From Qipengyuania profundimaris (lineage in GTDB: Bacteria > Pseudomonadota > Alphaproteobacteria > Sphingomonadales > Sphingomonadaceae), in NCBI RefSeq assembly GCF_030717945.1, contig NZ_JAVAIM010000001.1, positions 2,045,131 through 2,109,130 of the forward strand: 64,000 bases of DNA, in the 5' to 3' direction. A program made the translations under genes and the position numbers. The notes under the pieces are model-generated. The model ran no database searches. It had not been told where the DNA came from and worked only from the letters and a program-made list of their open reading frames with translations. This document shows positions 9,194 through 18,124 of this stretch, piece after piece; the first letter of the stretch is position 1; the number at the start of each line of letters is the position of its first letter.

Positions 9194-9931
9194 CTACTTC
9201 TTTTGCCGCGCATCAGAGGCAGGTCGGTCCCGAGCGTCACTGTAACGCTCCCAAAGGTCCGGCCTGCGTAACCGTGTATCGTCCTCGCTCCTGGCCTTGC
9301 GCCATGCAGCGATTTTCGCATGATCCCCCGATCGCAGCACTTCAGGGATCGTGCGCCCTTCCCATTCCTGAGGTCGGGTATATTGCGGGTATTCCAGGAG
9401 CCGGTCTTCGAACGACTCCTCATGCCCGCTGTCGGGCGCGCCCATTACTCCGGGAAGCAGGCGAATGCAAGCGTCGAGAATCGCCAGCGCGGCAGGCTCT
9501 CCGCCGGATAGCACGATGTCGGCCAGGCTGACCTGCTCGATCTGCGGATAATGCTCGAACAGTCGCTCGTCGAAGCCCTCGAACCGGCCGCAGACGATGG
9601 CGACGCCGGGGCCCCCAGCGATCTCGCGGATGCGCTCTTGGGTGATGGGTTTCCCGCGCGGCGTCATGGCGAGGATCGGCCTGGTCTCACCAACGCTTTC
9701 GATGGCCCGCCCCAGCACATCCGCCTTGAGCACCATGCCTGCCCCGCCGCCCGCGGGCGTATCGTCGACCGTACGATGCTTGTCCGTGGCAAAATCGCGA
9801 ATTTGCACGGTCTCGCACGACCAGTCCCCCCGCTCGAGCGCCTTGCCCGCGAGCGACACGCCCAGCGGCCCGGGAAACATCTCGGGATAGAGGGTGAGGA
9901 TGGTGGCGGCGAAGGTCATCGGGCGAGCCAT
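9194..9931 (-). CDS. trmD: tRNA (guanine-N1-)-methyltransferase
   Basis: 245 residues from ATG 9931; an ATG at 9919 ([17 protein letters not shown]) is equally possible and a GTG at 9946 less so, as none has a clear ribosome site. The SPOUT methyltransferase signatures are present: the N-terminal [34 protein letters not shown] and [15 protein letters not shown] (SAM knot). TrmD makes m1G37 in tRNAs reading CCN, CUN and CGG codons and prevents frameshifting. It is separated from rimM by about 3 kb of other genes, so it probably has its own promoter in the 44 bases before the divergent reductase gene. Confidence 0.96.
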   Translation of the reverse strand: MARPMTFAATILTLYPEMFPGPLGVSLAGKALERGDWSCETVQIRDFATDKHRTVDDTPAGGGAGMVLKADVLGRAIESVGETRPILAMTPRGKPITQERIREIAGGPGVAIVCGRFEGFDERLFEHYPQIEQVSLADIVLSGGEPAALAILDACIRLLPGVMGAPDSGHEESFEDRLLEYPQYTRPQEWEGRTIPEVLRSGDHAKIAAWRKARSEDDTRLRRPDLWERYSDARDRPASDARQKK

Positions 9932-9975
9932 TAGCGTCGCGGGCACCGCTTTGCCATCCCGCGCGTTGCGGCTGC

Positions 9976-10890
9976 ATGGAAGTGGACGATTGCATTATCG
10001 TGGGCGCTGGCCCGGCCGGGCTGACTGCCGCGATCTATCTCGCGCGCTATCACCTTTCGATCCGCATGTTCGATTGCGGCACCAGCCGCGCGAGCTGGAT
10101 CCCGACGAGCCATAATCACGCCGGGTTTCCCGACGGCATCCACGGCGAGGAGTTGCTCGACCGCATGCGCGAACAGGCGGCTAAGTACGGCGCACGGCGT
10201 GAGCCGAAGCGCGTCACCGATCTGGCGAAGGACGGCGACACCTTCATCGTCACCTGCGACGACGAGACCTATCGCGCGCGCTCCGTCCTACTGGCGACCG
10301 GCGTGGTCAACAACCGACCCGAGGGCATCGACGAGCAACTGCACGACGAGGCGCTGTCACGCGGCCTGATCCGCTACTGCCCGGTCTGCGACGGCTACGA
10401 AGTGACCGACAAGCGGGTCGGCGTGATCGGCACGGGCGAGCACGGCACCGCCGAAGCGCAGTTCCTGCGCGGCTACACCGCCGACCTGACGCTAATCTCC
10501 CCCCACGGCGACCACGATTTGTCGGACGAATGCTCCGCCGCGCTGGACGACGCCGGGATCGTGCGCGTGGCAGGCCCCTGTGGCGGCTTCGCTATCGCCG
10601 GTGATAAATTTGAGGTGGAGACTTCACAGGGGCGCATGGAATTCGATTCCATCTACCCTGCCCTCGGCTCAGTCGTTCGCTCGGGCCTAGCGAAATCATG
10701 CAGCGCGGAAGTGACCGACAAGGACTGCATCATCGTCGGCGCTCACATGGAAACCAGCGTGCCGGGCCTGTTCGCCGCCGGCGATGTCGTCCTCGGCCTC
10801 GACCAGATCAGCCATGCGATGGGTCAGGCCGGCGTTGCTGCGACGACCATTCGCAATCATCTGGCGGAGGAAAAGCCTCTCAGGCGCTAA
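9976..10890 (+). CDS. thioredoxin-reductase-like FAD/NAD(P)H oxidoreductase
   Basis: 304 residues, class II pyridine nucleotide-disulfide reductase fold. GAGPAG (residues 10-15) binds FAD, GTGEHG the nicotinamide nucleotide, and GLFAAGDV near the C-terminus closes on FAD. The redox pair is CPVC (135-138) followed by DG, not the CATC of classical TrxB, as in several stand-alone TrxR-like reductases of unknown partner. Diverges from trmD and converges on the TIGR04222 gene; the two end with overlapping stop codons (10887-10890). It interrupts the expected rimM-trmD linkage. Confidence 0.85.
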   Translation: MEVDDCIIVGAGPAGLTAAIYLARYHLSIRMFDCGTSRASWIPTSHNHAGFPDGIHGEELLDRMREQAAKYGARREPKRVTDLAKDGDTFIVTCDDETYRARSVLLATGVVNNRPEGIDEQLHDEALSRGLIRYCPVCDGYEVTDKRVGVIGTGEHGTAEAQFLRGYTADLTLISPHGDHDLSDECSAALDDAGIVRVAGPCGGFAIAGDKFEVETSQGRMEFDSIYPALGSVVRSGLAKSCSAEVTDKDCIIVGAHMETSVPGLFAAGDVVLGLDQISHAMGQAGVAATTIRNHLAEEKPLRR

Positions 10891-11726
10891 CCGCCGCAAC
10901 CCCCACACCCTCCGCCGCAACCACTCCCGCCGTCGCCGCCACTGTCGCCACCGTCCCCGGCATAGCCGCCTGCTCCGTCGCCCGTCGCCGCCGTCCGCAT
11001 TGCGTGCAGCTGGGAATAGGGGGTTCCGGCCAGGATGGCCGTACCGAACAGCGCCACGCCGATGCCGAGCTCCGGCCCGGTCGCCGCCGAACGAAGGCGC
11101 GCAGCCTTTATCTTCGCCTCACCCAGCGCAGCCTGTCCGGCGCGGGTCCGTGGATCGAGTCGCACCAAACGCCAGAACATCAGCAGGGCGGCAACCACCA
11201 TGAGCGCCGTAAGGAAACCCGTGGGCTCGCCCAGCGCCTCGCCAGCCTGCCGCCGGTACCAACCCACCGCCAGCACGGCGAGATAGGGAGCGGCGCCGGC
11301 CAGCCGCAACTGCCAGCGCGCGCCCCTGTCCATGACCAGATCGCGCTCGATAAGCTCGTCCTCCACACGCGCGGCATAGGGCTTGAGCATGCGGTGCGCC
11401 TCGGTGATGCCGAACACGCCCCCACCCGCCGTCAGCAGGCGTTCCGGTTCGCTGTCGCCCGCGCCTGCCCGCGAGACTCGCAGCTTGTTGCCCGCATCGG
11501 CCTCGAGCAGGCCGCGTCCGAAAAGCCGCGCCAGCGTGGCTTCGGTGAAGCGTCCCGGCCCCGATGCCAGCCAGGCGAGTTGCCCCTGGTCGCTGACCTG
11601 CTGGTGGCGGCCATCGGGGCGCAGGAAAGCCGGCAACCACAGTCCGGCCATTACAGCACCAATCACCAGTGCCCCGTAATAGAGCAGGAAAGTGCCGCCC
11701 GACATGGCGGAGAAATCGGTGATCAT
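10887..11726 (-). CDS. TIGR04222-type membrane protein with Gly/Cys-rich tail
   Basis: 279 residues from the ATG at 11726, which overlaps the stop of the upstream gene (ATGA). A first membrane segment lies at residues 10-30; two more ([25 protein letters not shown]) lie past the middle. The C-terminus is a low-complexity tail of glycine with cysteine, [12 protein letters not shown], as is characteristic of TIGR04222 proteins. Function unknown. It is coupled to a protein with an HxH-containing glycine-rich-domain-like region; this pairing recurs in Proteobacteria as far as I recall. Its stop codon overlaps that of the convergent reductase gene. Confidence 0.8.
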   Translation of the reverse strand: MITDFSAMSGGTFLLYYGALVIGAVMAGLWLPAFLRPDGRHQQVSDQGQLAWLASGPGRFTEATLARLFGRGLLEADAGNKLRVSRAGAGDSEPERLLTAGGGVFGITEAHRMLKPYAARVEDELIERDLVMDRGARWQLRLAGAAPYLAVLAVGWYRRQAGEALGEPTGFLTALMVVAALLMFWRLVRLDPRTRAGQAALGEAKIKAARLRSAATGPELGIGVALFGTAILAGTPYSQLHAMRTAATGDGAGGYAGDGGDSGGDGGSGCGGGCGGCGG

Positions 11727-12280
11727 CGGTTCGCTCCCATCCAGAGAACCACGCAAGCCAGCGCAATTAGGCACACGATGCCGACAGGCGCAATCCACCT
11801 GCGCGGCAGGATCAGCGCGTCGTGCGGGTTGACCCGGATGGCCCGCGGATCCACCATGAAGCGGCGCTGCGCATCGGGCCAGATATCGCCCGGAGGCGGC
11901 TCGCCAAATGCCTCTTCATAGCTTTTCAGCGTTGCCGCATACTGATCGTAATAGCGCGTGCGCTCCCGCTCCCCGCCCGCCGTCGGCCCGTGATGTAGTT
12001 CCGCGCCGAGGACTTTCGGGCAAAAGGTCTCCCAGTAATCGCGACTGTAGGTCAGGTGGAGATGCCAGGCCTGGTCGACCGCGTCCGACGGCGTAACCTC
12101 GTGCCCGGCGGTCTTCGCAAGGTAGCAGAAGCGCTTGTATTCACGAATAACCCGGTTGGCAAATGCCGCGCTCCAGCGGTTTTCGCGGGCCAGCCGCTGC
12201 GCGAAACTCAGCGATGCACCCGAAGGGCCGATCTCATGGGCGGCAAGGCGTTGCCAGAGGTCTGTGGAGACGGCGGACAT
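11723..12280 (-). CDS. glycine-rich domain-containing (GRDP-like) protein, membrane-anchored
   Basis: 185 residues. The central VDQAWHLHLTYSRDYWE block with nearby YKRFCYLA matches the conserved core of the glycine-rich-domain (GRDP-like) family, which is otherwise known from plant proteins. A single C-terminal membrane helix (WIAPVGIVCLIALACVVLWM) makes it a tail-anchored protein. It is coupled by ATGA to the TIGR04222 gene downstream, so the two very likely act together. Role unknown. Confidence 0.75.
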   Translation of the reverse strand: MSAVSTDLWQRLAAHEIGPSGASLSFAQRLARENRWSAAFANRVIREYKRFCYLAKTAGHEVTPSDAVDQAWHLHLTYSRDYWETFCPKVLGAELHHGPTAGGERERTRYYDQYAATLKSYEEAFGEPPPGDIWPDAQRRFMVDPRAIRVNPHDALILPRRWIAPVGIVCLIALACVVLWMGANR

Positions 12281-12318
12281 GGCCTCATAATGGCGTCGCC
12301 GTCAGGGGATGAAAATAC

Positions 12319-13056
12319 CTATCCGCTGCACCTGATGAAAACCACGCCGTCGCCTGCGATCGTAGCGGAGCCGATCGTGAGGGGATCGTAGGCCGCGTCG
12401 GTCGCCGGGCGCAAGATAGCGACACCGTCAGGTCCGCGCGCTTCCATCGGCAGGTCCTGCCGCGGCTCGTCCAGATCGAGCCGGGGGTAGTTACCGAGAA
12501 CGATGGCCGCATCGTTGTCGTGCCCGTCAATCTCGGCCTCGAGGACCAGCGCGCCCGGGCTTCGACGGATGGCGAAATCCGGCCTGGCGCAATCCGCGTC
12601 GACGCCCTTGGCGACCCACTCTCCGATAAGATACTCGGTGGTCAGCGCAATGCCGCCGGCCCTCGCCGGATCGCGGTCGCGTGCGGGAGGCTCGGCCTTG
12701 GTTATGTCCTGCACGATGAGCGTCCCCTGACCTTGCTGGCAGAAGCTGGCATCGGCAATTTCGCCCGTGATGGACACATAGTCTCCAGCTGCGAAATCGG
12801 TGTCGCCCATCGTGAACGACCAGAGTTCGCCGTCGGGAGTGGTCAAAGTTGCGCATTCGACCCCGTCACCGATGCGGCCCTGTTTGGTGACGAGCGCCGG
12901 CTGGCCGGACGGCCGGGTTCCAGCGGCCGGATTGCCGGTTTCGTCGCTAATTTCAGGAGGAGACCCCGGATCCGGTTCTCCCGCGCCGGTGCAGGCTGCG
13001 AGGGAAAGGGACGCTGCGATGGCGAGGGTGCTCTGCAATCGAGATGTCGTCGTCAT
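12319..13056 (-). CDS. lipoprotein of unknown function
   Basis: 245 residues with a lipoprotein signal ending LAACTGAG (Cys about residue 22) and a Pro/Gly/Glu linker. Two globular parts seem present: an OB-like stretch (GDYVSITGEIADASFC... GTLIVQDI, residues 85-125), then about 100 residues ending in IRCSG. I recognise no family with confidence. It lies 33 bases after rimM on the same strand, so it may be read with the ribosomal operon. Confidence 0.75.
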   Translation of the reverse strand: MTTTSRLQSTLAIAASLSLAACTGAGEPDPGSPPEISDETGNPAAGTRPSGQPALVTKQGRIGDGVECATLTTPDGELWSFTMGDTDFAAGDYVSITGEIADASFCQQGQGTLIVQDITKAEPPARDRDPARAGGIALTTEYLIGEWVAKGVDADCARPDFAIRRSPGALVLEAEIDGHDNDAAIVLGNYPRLDLDEPRQDLPMEARGPDGVAILRPATDAAYDPLTIGSATIAGDGVVFIRCSG

Positions 13057-13089
13057 GCCGTTTCAACGACACGGCAATCGTGGATGTTC

Positions 13090-13578
13090 CTAATCCATGA
13101 AGTCCGGATTGATCGTCAGCGTACTATGATCCCAGCCGGGCACCGCTTGCGTGGTCAGCGGTACCATGAACTTCTTGCCGTCGGGCTTCTCTATCTCGAC
13201 GATGTCCGTCGCGCCGAAATTCTCGACTGAGCAGACGGTGCCGACCGCTTCGCCCGTTTCTGTAACGACTGTCAGGTCTAGAAGGTCGGAGAAGTAGAAC
13301 TCGCCCTCGTCCAGCTCCGGCAGCGCTTCGCGCGGCACGCGAAGGGCGGTGCCCCGCAACGCTTCTGCCGCGGTCCGGTCCCGGACCTCGGCAAATCGCG
13401 CGATGGCACCGCCCTTGTTGTCGGAGCGGACCTTCGACAGCGTCAGGGCGCCGTCGTTGAAGCTCTTGTGCGCTTTGAGTGCATCGAGCCCCTCGCCCAG
13501 CAGCTTCAGGCGGACTTCGCCCGCCACGCCATGCGCGCCGGTGACTGCGGCGAGCGTGAGGGGCTTGTCCGGCATCAA
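13090..13578 (-). CDS. rimM: 16S rRNA processing protein RimM
   Basis: 162 residues. The N-terminal domain begins AAVTGAHGVAGEVRLK, the hallmark of RimM; the C-terminal PRC-barrel contains DLLDLTVVTETGEAVGTV and IEKPDGKKFMVPL. RimM binds S19 and the 30S head and assists 16S maturation. It lies 6 bases after rpsP. In many bacteria trmD follows directly; here a lipoprotein gene follows instead. Confidence 0.96.
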   Translation of the reverse strand: MMPDKPLTLAAVTGAHGVAGEVRLKLLGEGLDALKAHKSFNDGALTLSKVRSDNKGGAIARFAEVRDRTAAEALRGTALRVPREALPELDEGEFYFSDLLDLTVVTETGEAVGTVCSVENFGATDIVEIEKPDGKKFMVPLTTQAVPGWDHSTLTINPDFMD

Positions 13579-13584
13579 AGTGGC

Positions 13585-14067
13585 TTACTCGGCCTTTTCT
13601 TCGGCTTCGTCGGCGGTTTCCGCAGCTTCTGCAGCGGCACCGTCTTCGGCAGCGCCTTCGTCGGCAGCAGCCTCTTCTTCAGCCGGAGCCTTGGCTTCTT
13701 CCTCGGCAGCCTTGGCTGCCTCAGCGGCTTCGGCTTCCTTGGCGGCCTTTTCCTCGGCGCGTTCCTTCGCGGCTTCGCCCGGTTCGCCCTTCTTCGGGTT
13801 GTTCTTCGGCGCACGCTCGAGGATGCCGGCGGCGTCGAGGAAGCGATGGACGCGGTCGCTCGGCGTGGCGCCGACGCTCAGCCAGTGACGGGCGCGGTCT
13901 TCGTTGAGCTTCACGCGCTCTTCCGAATCCTTCGGCAGCATCGGGTTGTAGGTGCCGATCTGTTCGAGATACTTGCCATCACGCGCAGCACGCGAGTCGG
14001 CAACGACGATGCGGTAGTAGGGGCGCTTCTTCGCGCCGCCGCGGGAAAGACGGATTGCAACTGCCAT
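13585..14067 (-). CDS. rpsP: 30S ribosomal protein S16 with long Ala/Glu-rich C-terminal extension
   Basis: 160 residues. The first 85 or so are an ordinary S16 ([43 protein letters not shown]). The last 75 residues are almost wholly Ala, Glu, Lys and Asp, a low-complexity, probably helical or disordered acidic tail. Alphaproteobacterial S16 proteins often carry such tails, but this one nearly doubles the protein. It lies 34 bases after ffh and 6 bases before rimM. Confidence 0.97.
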   Translation of the reverse strand: MAVAIRLSRGGAKKRPYYRIVVADSRAARDGKYLEQIGTYNPMLPKDSEERVKLNEDRARHWLSVGATPSDRVHRFLDAAGILERAPKNNPKKGEPGEAAKERAEEKAAKEAEAAEAAKAAEEEAKAPAEEEAAADEGAAEDGAAAEAAETADEAEEKAE

Positions 14068-14101
14068 TTGATATTACCTTTCGAATGTAAACGTCTGAAA
14101 T

Positions 14102-15598
14102 CTATTTCTTGTCGAGGAGATCGCGGAGTTCGGGAGGGAGCGTGGTGGGATCGACTCCCGGCCCCTTGCCGCCGCCCATTCCGGGAAGGCCACCTGCCGC
14201 GCCACCCGGGCCGCCAAGACCCGGCATCGCAGCACCCATGCCCCCGCCGCCGAACAGTGCGCCGAGGCCCTTGAGACCGCCCATCTTCTTGATCTGCTTC
14301 ATGGCGCGGGACATTTCCTGGTGCATTTTCAGCACCTTGTTGACCTCCTGCACCTGCGTGCCGGACCCTGCCGCCACACGTTTCTTGCGCTTGGCGTTCA
14401 GAAGTGCGGGGTTCTTGCGCTCCTTGGGCGTCATCGAACCGATGATCGCATCCATATGCAGCAGCACGCGGTCGTCCATGTTCGAGGCTGCCATCGCCGC
14501 CTTGGCCTTCTTCATGCCGGGCATCATGCCCGCCAGCATGCCGAGGCCGCCCATGTTCTGCATCTGCTTCAGCTGCATGCGCAGGTCGTCGAGGTCGAAC
14601 TGACCCTTCGCCATCTTCTTGGCGAGCGCTTCGGCTTCATCCTGCTTGATCGTCGCGGCGGCCTTTTCGACCAGCGACACGACATCGCCCATGCCGAGGA
14701 TGCGGCCCGCGACGCGCTTGGGATCGAAAGCCTCGATCGCGTCGAGCTTCTCGCCCGTCCCGGCAAACTTGATCGGCTTGCCGGTTACATAGCGCATGGA
14801 AAGCGCCGCCCCGCCGCGCGCATCGCCGTCCATGCGGGTCAGCACCACGCCGGTCAGCGGCACTTCGCCGGTGAAACTCTGCGCGACATTGACCGCGTCC
14901 TGGCCGGTCAGGCTGTCGACCACCAGCAGCACTTCGGTCGGCGCGGAGACGCCGGCGATCGCCTTCATTTCGGCCATCAGCGCTTCGTCGACATGCAGGC
15001 GGCCCGCGGTGTCGAGGAGCAGCACGTCGGCGCTCTGCAGCTTGGCGCTGTCCATCGCGCGGCGAGCGATGTCGACCGGCTGCTGGCCTTCGACGATCGG
15101 CAGTGTCGCCACATCGACCTGCTCGCCCAGCACCTTGAGCTGTTCCTGCGCCGCCGGGCGATTGACGTCGAGCGACGCCATCAGCGCTTTCTTGCCGTGC
15201 TTTTCGCGGATCAGCTTGCCGAGCTTGGCCGTCGTCGTGGTCTTACCGGAGCCTTGCAAGCCGACCATCATGATGACGACCGGTGGCTTGGCGGCGAAGT
15301 TCAGCTCGCGATCCTTCGGATCGGCATCCTCGCCGCCGCCGAGCATCGCGGTAAGCTCGTCGTCGACGATCTTGACGACCTGCTGGCCGGGCGTGACCGA
15401 CTTGAGCACGTCCGAACCGATCGCCTTTTCGGTAACCGCATCGATGAAGCGGCGGACGACCGGCAGCGCGACGTCGGCTTCGAGCAGCGCGATGCGGATT
15501 TCGCGCATCGCCTCGCGCACGTCGCCTTCGCTCAGCGCGCCGCGCCCTTTCAGGCGGTCGAAAACATTGCCGAGGCGGTCGGACAGACTGTCGAACAT
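14102..15598 (-). CDS. ffh: signal recognition particle protein (SRP54 homologue)
   Basis: 498 residues. The NG domain carries G1 (GLQGSGKTTTTAKLG), DTAGR (G3), the TRMDGDARGGAAL closing region and GTGEKLD. The M domain follows (MGGLGMLAGMMPGMKKAK, methionine-rich) with the RNA-binding stretch around KERKNPALLNAKRKKR. The C-terminus is a Gly/Met/Pro-rich low-complexity tail. With 4.5S RNA and FtsY it targets inner-membrane proteins cotranslationally. First gene of the ribosomal-maturation operon. The 283 bases upstream to the tRNA hold nothing I can identify. Confidence 0.97.
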   Translation of the reverse strand: MFDSLSDRLGNVFDRLKGRGALSEGDVREAMREIRIALLEADVALPVVRRFIDAVTEKAIGSDVLKSVTPGQQVVKIVDDELTAMLGGGEDADPKDRELNFAAKPPVVIMMVGLQGSGKTTTTAKLGKLIREKHGKKALMASLDVNRPAAQEQLKVLGEQVDVATLPIVEGQQPVDIARRAMDSAKLQSADVLLLDTAGRLHVDEALMAEMKAIAGVSAPTEVLLVVDSLTGQDAVNVAQSFTGEVPLTGVVLTRMDGDARGGAALSMRYVTGKPIKFAGTGEKLDAIEAFDPKRVAGRILGMGDVVSLVEKAAATIKQDEAEALAKKMAKGQFDLDDLRMQLKQMQNMGGLGMLAGMMPGMKKAKAAMAASNMDDRVLLHMDAIIGSMTPKERKNPALLNAKRKKRVAAGSGTQVQEVNKVLKMHQEMSRAMKQIKKMGGLKGLGALFGGGGMGAAMPGLGGPGGAAGGLPGMGGGKGPGVDPTTLPPELRDLLDKK

Positions 15599-15881
15599 GC
15601 CTACTTCTCCTTCCAGTAACTTGCGCTACCGGACCTTCCTTGTCTGGTCGCTTCCCGAACCGAAAAAGTGGAAGCCACTTTATCTGGGAAACTCCCGTAA
15701 ACGCAAAAATCGCCGGCGGACGAGAACTCGTCGGCCAGCGTGGGGAATTCCCCGATGAAACCCAAACTGTTTGCCCGGGTGTGGTGGAAGCAAGCCGCAG
15801 CCGTCGCCACGACCTGCTACCATCATACCCCGACTGCGGATTTTCCGTTTGTAGGCCACTACGGGCCAACAGACGGTGAAA

Positions 15882-15957
<76 letters not shown>

Positions 15958-15971
15958 GAGCCATTTCGAAA

Positions 15972-15993
15972 GACATGCCCTGGGAGGCATGTC
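15972..15993 (-). terminator. hairpin between FYDLN gene and tRNA-Ala
   Basis: A perfect 8-bp stem (GACATGCC / GGCATGTC) with a 6-base loop, followed on the minus strand by TTTCG. It may end the FYDLN transcript or form part of the tRNA leader; the U tract is short. Confidence 0.4.
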
Positions 15994-16047
15994 ACCCTTG
16001 CGGGAAGCGCCCTTTATAAAGAGGCTCCCCGCATTGCAACAGCTAAT

Positions 16048-16392
16048 TCAGCTTTCGTCGGCGTCGTCGTCGTCGCCCTTGGACTTCGTTTCGACGCCGA
16101 GATCGTCGTCGCCGCCGAGGTCGACTTCGTTGTCGGGCGAATCGTCGTCCTCGTCGATGTCGATGTCCAGATCGTCATCGTCATCGTCGCCGCCCAGATC
16201 GCTGTCGGCCTCGCCCTTCTTGTCCTTCTTCTCTTCCTCGGCGAGGATCGGCTGCTTGGACTTGAGCACGGGCTCGGGCGTCCACTCTTCACCGCATTCG
16301 ATGCACGTGACGGGATCGTCCTTGTTCAGATCGTAGAAGCGGGTACCGCAATTCGGGCAGGTCCGCTTGGTGCCCCATTCAGGTTTGACCAT
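16048..16392 (-). CDS. TIGR02300 family (FYDLN acid) protein
   Basis: 114 residues. An N-terminal zinc-ribbon-like part has CPNCGTRFYDLN and CIECGEEW, four cysteines in two CxxC pairs; FYDLN names the family. The C-terminal half is extremely acidic, with runs of Asp (DDDDDDLDIDIDEDDD). Found across Alphaproteobacteria next to aroA; function unknown, though the acidic tail and zinc ribbon suggest nucleic-acid or protein binding (inference). Divergent from aroA. Confidence 0.92.
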   Translation of the reverse strand: MVKPEWGTKRTCPNCGTRFYDLNKDDPVTCIECGEEWTPEPVLKSKQPILAEEEKKDKKGEADSDLGGDDDDDDLDIDIDEDDDSPDNEVDLGGDDDLGVETKSKGDDDDADES

Positions 16393-16550
16393 GTGTAATC
16401 CTTGGATTGCCGCCCCCTCGCCGCTGCGCGGGGGGCCGTGAATTCGTATATGTATTGATGGGTACCTGCTGGGCAGGAATCAACAGCGCGCGCGCCTTGC
16501 CAGAACAGGTATGCGCTGTCAAAGCGCCGCCTTCATATGGATACGCATTC

Positions 16551-17858
16551 GTGACCGCCTACCGCTTCATGCCCTCGGGCCCGCTGACCGGCCGCATCCG
16601 CGTGCCGGGCGACAAATCGATCAGCCACCGCGCGCTGATGTTCGGCGCACTGGCCGTCGGGCGCAGCCGCATCTCCGGCCTGCTGGAGGGCGAAGACGTG
16701 CTCGCCACCGCCGCCGCGCTACGCGCGATGGGCGCTGTAATCGAGCGTGATGGCGAGGACTGGGTCGTCGACGGCGTCGGCGTCGGCACGCTGCTCCAGC
16801 CCGAACAGGCGCTGGACATGGGCAACTCGGGCACCTCGACGCGGCTGCTGATGGGCCTCGTGGCGAGCCACGGGGTTACCGCAGCCTTCACCGGCGACGG
16901 CAGCCTCTCGAAGCGCCCTATGGGCCGGGTTATCGACCCGCTCTCGCTGATGGGCGCGAGCTTCACGCCCTCGCCCGGCGGTACGTTGCCGCTGATGATG
17001 GAGGGCATTCAGCCCGCCGTCCCGATCGAGTATCGCCTGCCGGTCGCCAGCGCGCAGGTGAAAAGTGCGGTGCTGCTGGCGGGTCTCAACACGCCCGGTA
17101 CGACCACAGTGATCGAACCGGTCCCGACGCGCGACCATACCGAGCGCATGCTGCGCGGCTTCGGGGTCGATGTGCAGGTGGAGGATGTGGACGGCGAGAG
17201 GCGCATCTCGGTAACCGGTCCCGTCGACATGACGCCCTGCGACATCGTCGTCCCGGGCGATCCGTCATCCGCCGCGTTCTTCGCAGTTGCCGCCAGCATC
17301 GTTCCGGGCAGCGACCTCGTCATCGAGAACGTGGGCCTCAACCCGACCCGCAACGGCATCTTCCGCGTGTTGGAGCAGATGGGCGCGAGTATCGACTATC
17401 TCGACGAACGCGAAGTCGGCGGCGAACCGGTCGCGGACCTGCGGGTGCGCCATGCGAGGCTGAAAGGTGTCGAGGTCGACCCGGCCATCGCCCCGAGCAT
17501 GATCGACGAATTTCCGGTACTGTTCGTTGCCGCCGCGCTGGCGGAAGGCACGACCGTCACGAGCGGCCTCGAAGAATTACGCGTCAAGGAAAGCGATCGG
17601 CTCTCCGCAATGGCGGCGGCCCTGGCAAACGCCGGCGCGGATCTGGAGGAGCGTGGAGACGGCCTGCTGATCAAGGGGAGCGGCGGCGAGCCTCTTCCCG
17701 ACGGCGGCCCCGTGACCACTCATCTCGATCATCGTATCGCCATGAGCATGGCAGTCGCTGGCCTCTTCAGCGCAACTGGCGTCGAAATCGACAGCACCGA
17801 ACCGATTGCGACCAGCTTCCCGAACTTCATGGACCTGCTCGCGGAGTCTGCAGCGTGA
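16551..17858 (+). CDS. aroA: 3-phosphoshikimate 1-carboxyvinyltransferase (EPSP synthase, class II-like)
   Basis: 435 residues from GTG 16551; ATG 16569 is a possible alternative and longer readings lack support. Sixth step of the shikimate pathway: shikimate-3-phosphate plus PEP to EPSP. Motifs: PGDKSISHR, GNSGTSTRLLMG (PEP-binding loop), SAQVKSAVLLAGLNTPG, RVKESDRLSAMA and THLDHRIAMS. The overall pattern follows the class II enzyme of Agrobacterium CP4, but the position of CP4 Ala100 is Gly here. Its stop overlaps the next gene (GTGA), starting the aroA - membrane protein - cmk - rpsA cluster. Confidence 0.95.
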   Translation: MTAYRFMPSGPLTGRIRVPGDKSISHRALMFGALAVGRSRISGLLEGEDVLATAAALRAMGAVIERDGEDWVVDGVGVGTLLQPEQALDMGNSGTSTRLLMGLVASHGVTAAFTGDGSLSKRPMGRVIDPLSLMGASFTPSPGGTLPLMMEGIQPAVPIEYRLPVASAQVKSAVLLAGLNTPGTTTVIEPVPTRDHTERMLRGFGVDVQVEDVDGERRISVTGPVDMTPCDIVVPGDPSSAAFFAVAASIVPGSDLVIENVGLNPTRNGIFRVLEQMGASIDYLDEREVGGEPVADLRVRHARLKGVEVDPAIAPSMIDEFPVLFVAAALAEGTTVTSGLEELRVKESDRLSAMAAALANAGADLEERGDGLLIKGSGGEPLPDGGPVTTHLDHRIAMSMAVAGLFSATGVEIDSTEPIATSFPNFMDLLAESAA

Positions 17859-18124
17859 TCGACCTCGACATCTACTCCCTCATCGGCTTCCTCGGCACCG
17901 CGTGCATCATCGGCGCCTACGCCTATCTCACGCTGAAGGACGCGCCGAACGCCTTCGTCCTGCACGGCACCAACCTTGCCGGGGCAGGCTTGCTCACCAT
18001 TTCACTGCTGGTGCACACCAACTGGCCGAGCCTGGTGCTCGAAGGCTTCTGGGCCGCCATCGCGCTGGTCGGTATTACCAAGGCCGCCCGCACGGGCCGC
18101 AAGGGGCAGGAGCGCGAAGCGTGA
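17855..18124 (+). CDS. small CBU_0592-type membrane protein
   Basis: 89 residues starting at a GTG that overlaps the aroA stop (GTGA); its own stop overlaps the cmk start in the same way. Three hydrophobic helices fill it (residues 7-27, 36-53, 58-76), with LHGTNLAGAGLL between the first two; the tail is basic. This resembles the CBU_0592 small membrane-protein family, of unknown function. Position between aroA and cmk with overlaps on both sides implies stoichiometric co-translation. Confidence 0.82.
   Translation: MIDLDIYSLIGFLGTACIIGAYAYLTLKDAPNAFVLHGTNLAGAGLLTISLLVHTNWPSLVLEGFWAAIALVGITKAARTGRKGQEREA

Noticed and set aside
15601..15880. Search for 4.5S RNA upstream of ffh
   Set aside because: No GGAA-rich SRP hairpin seen; only short open frames without support.
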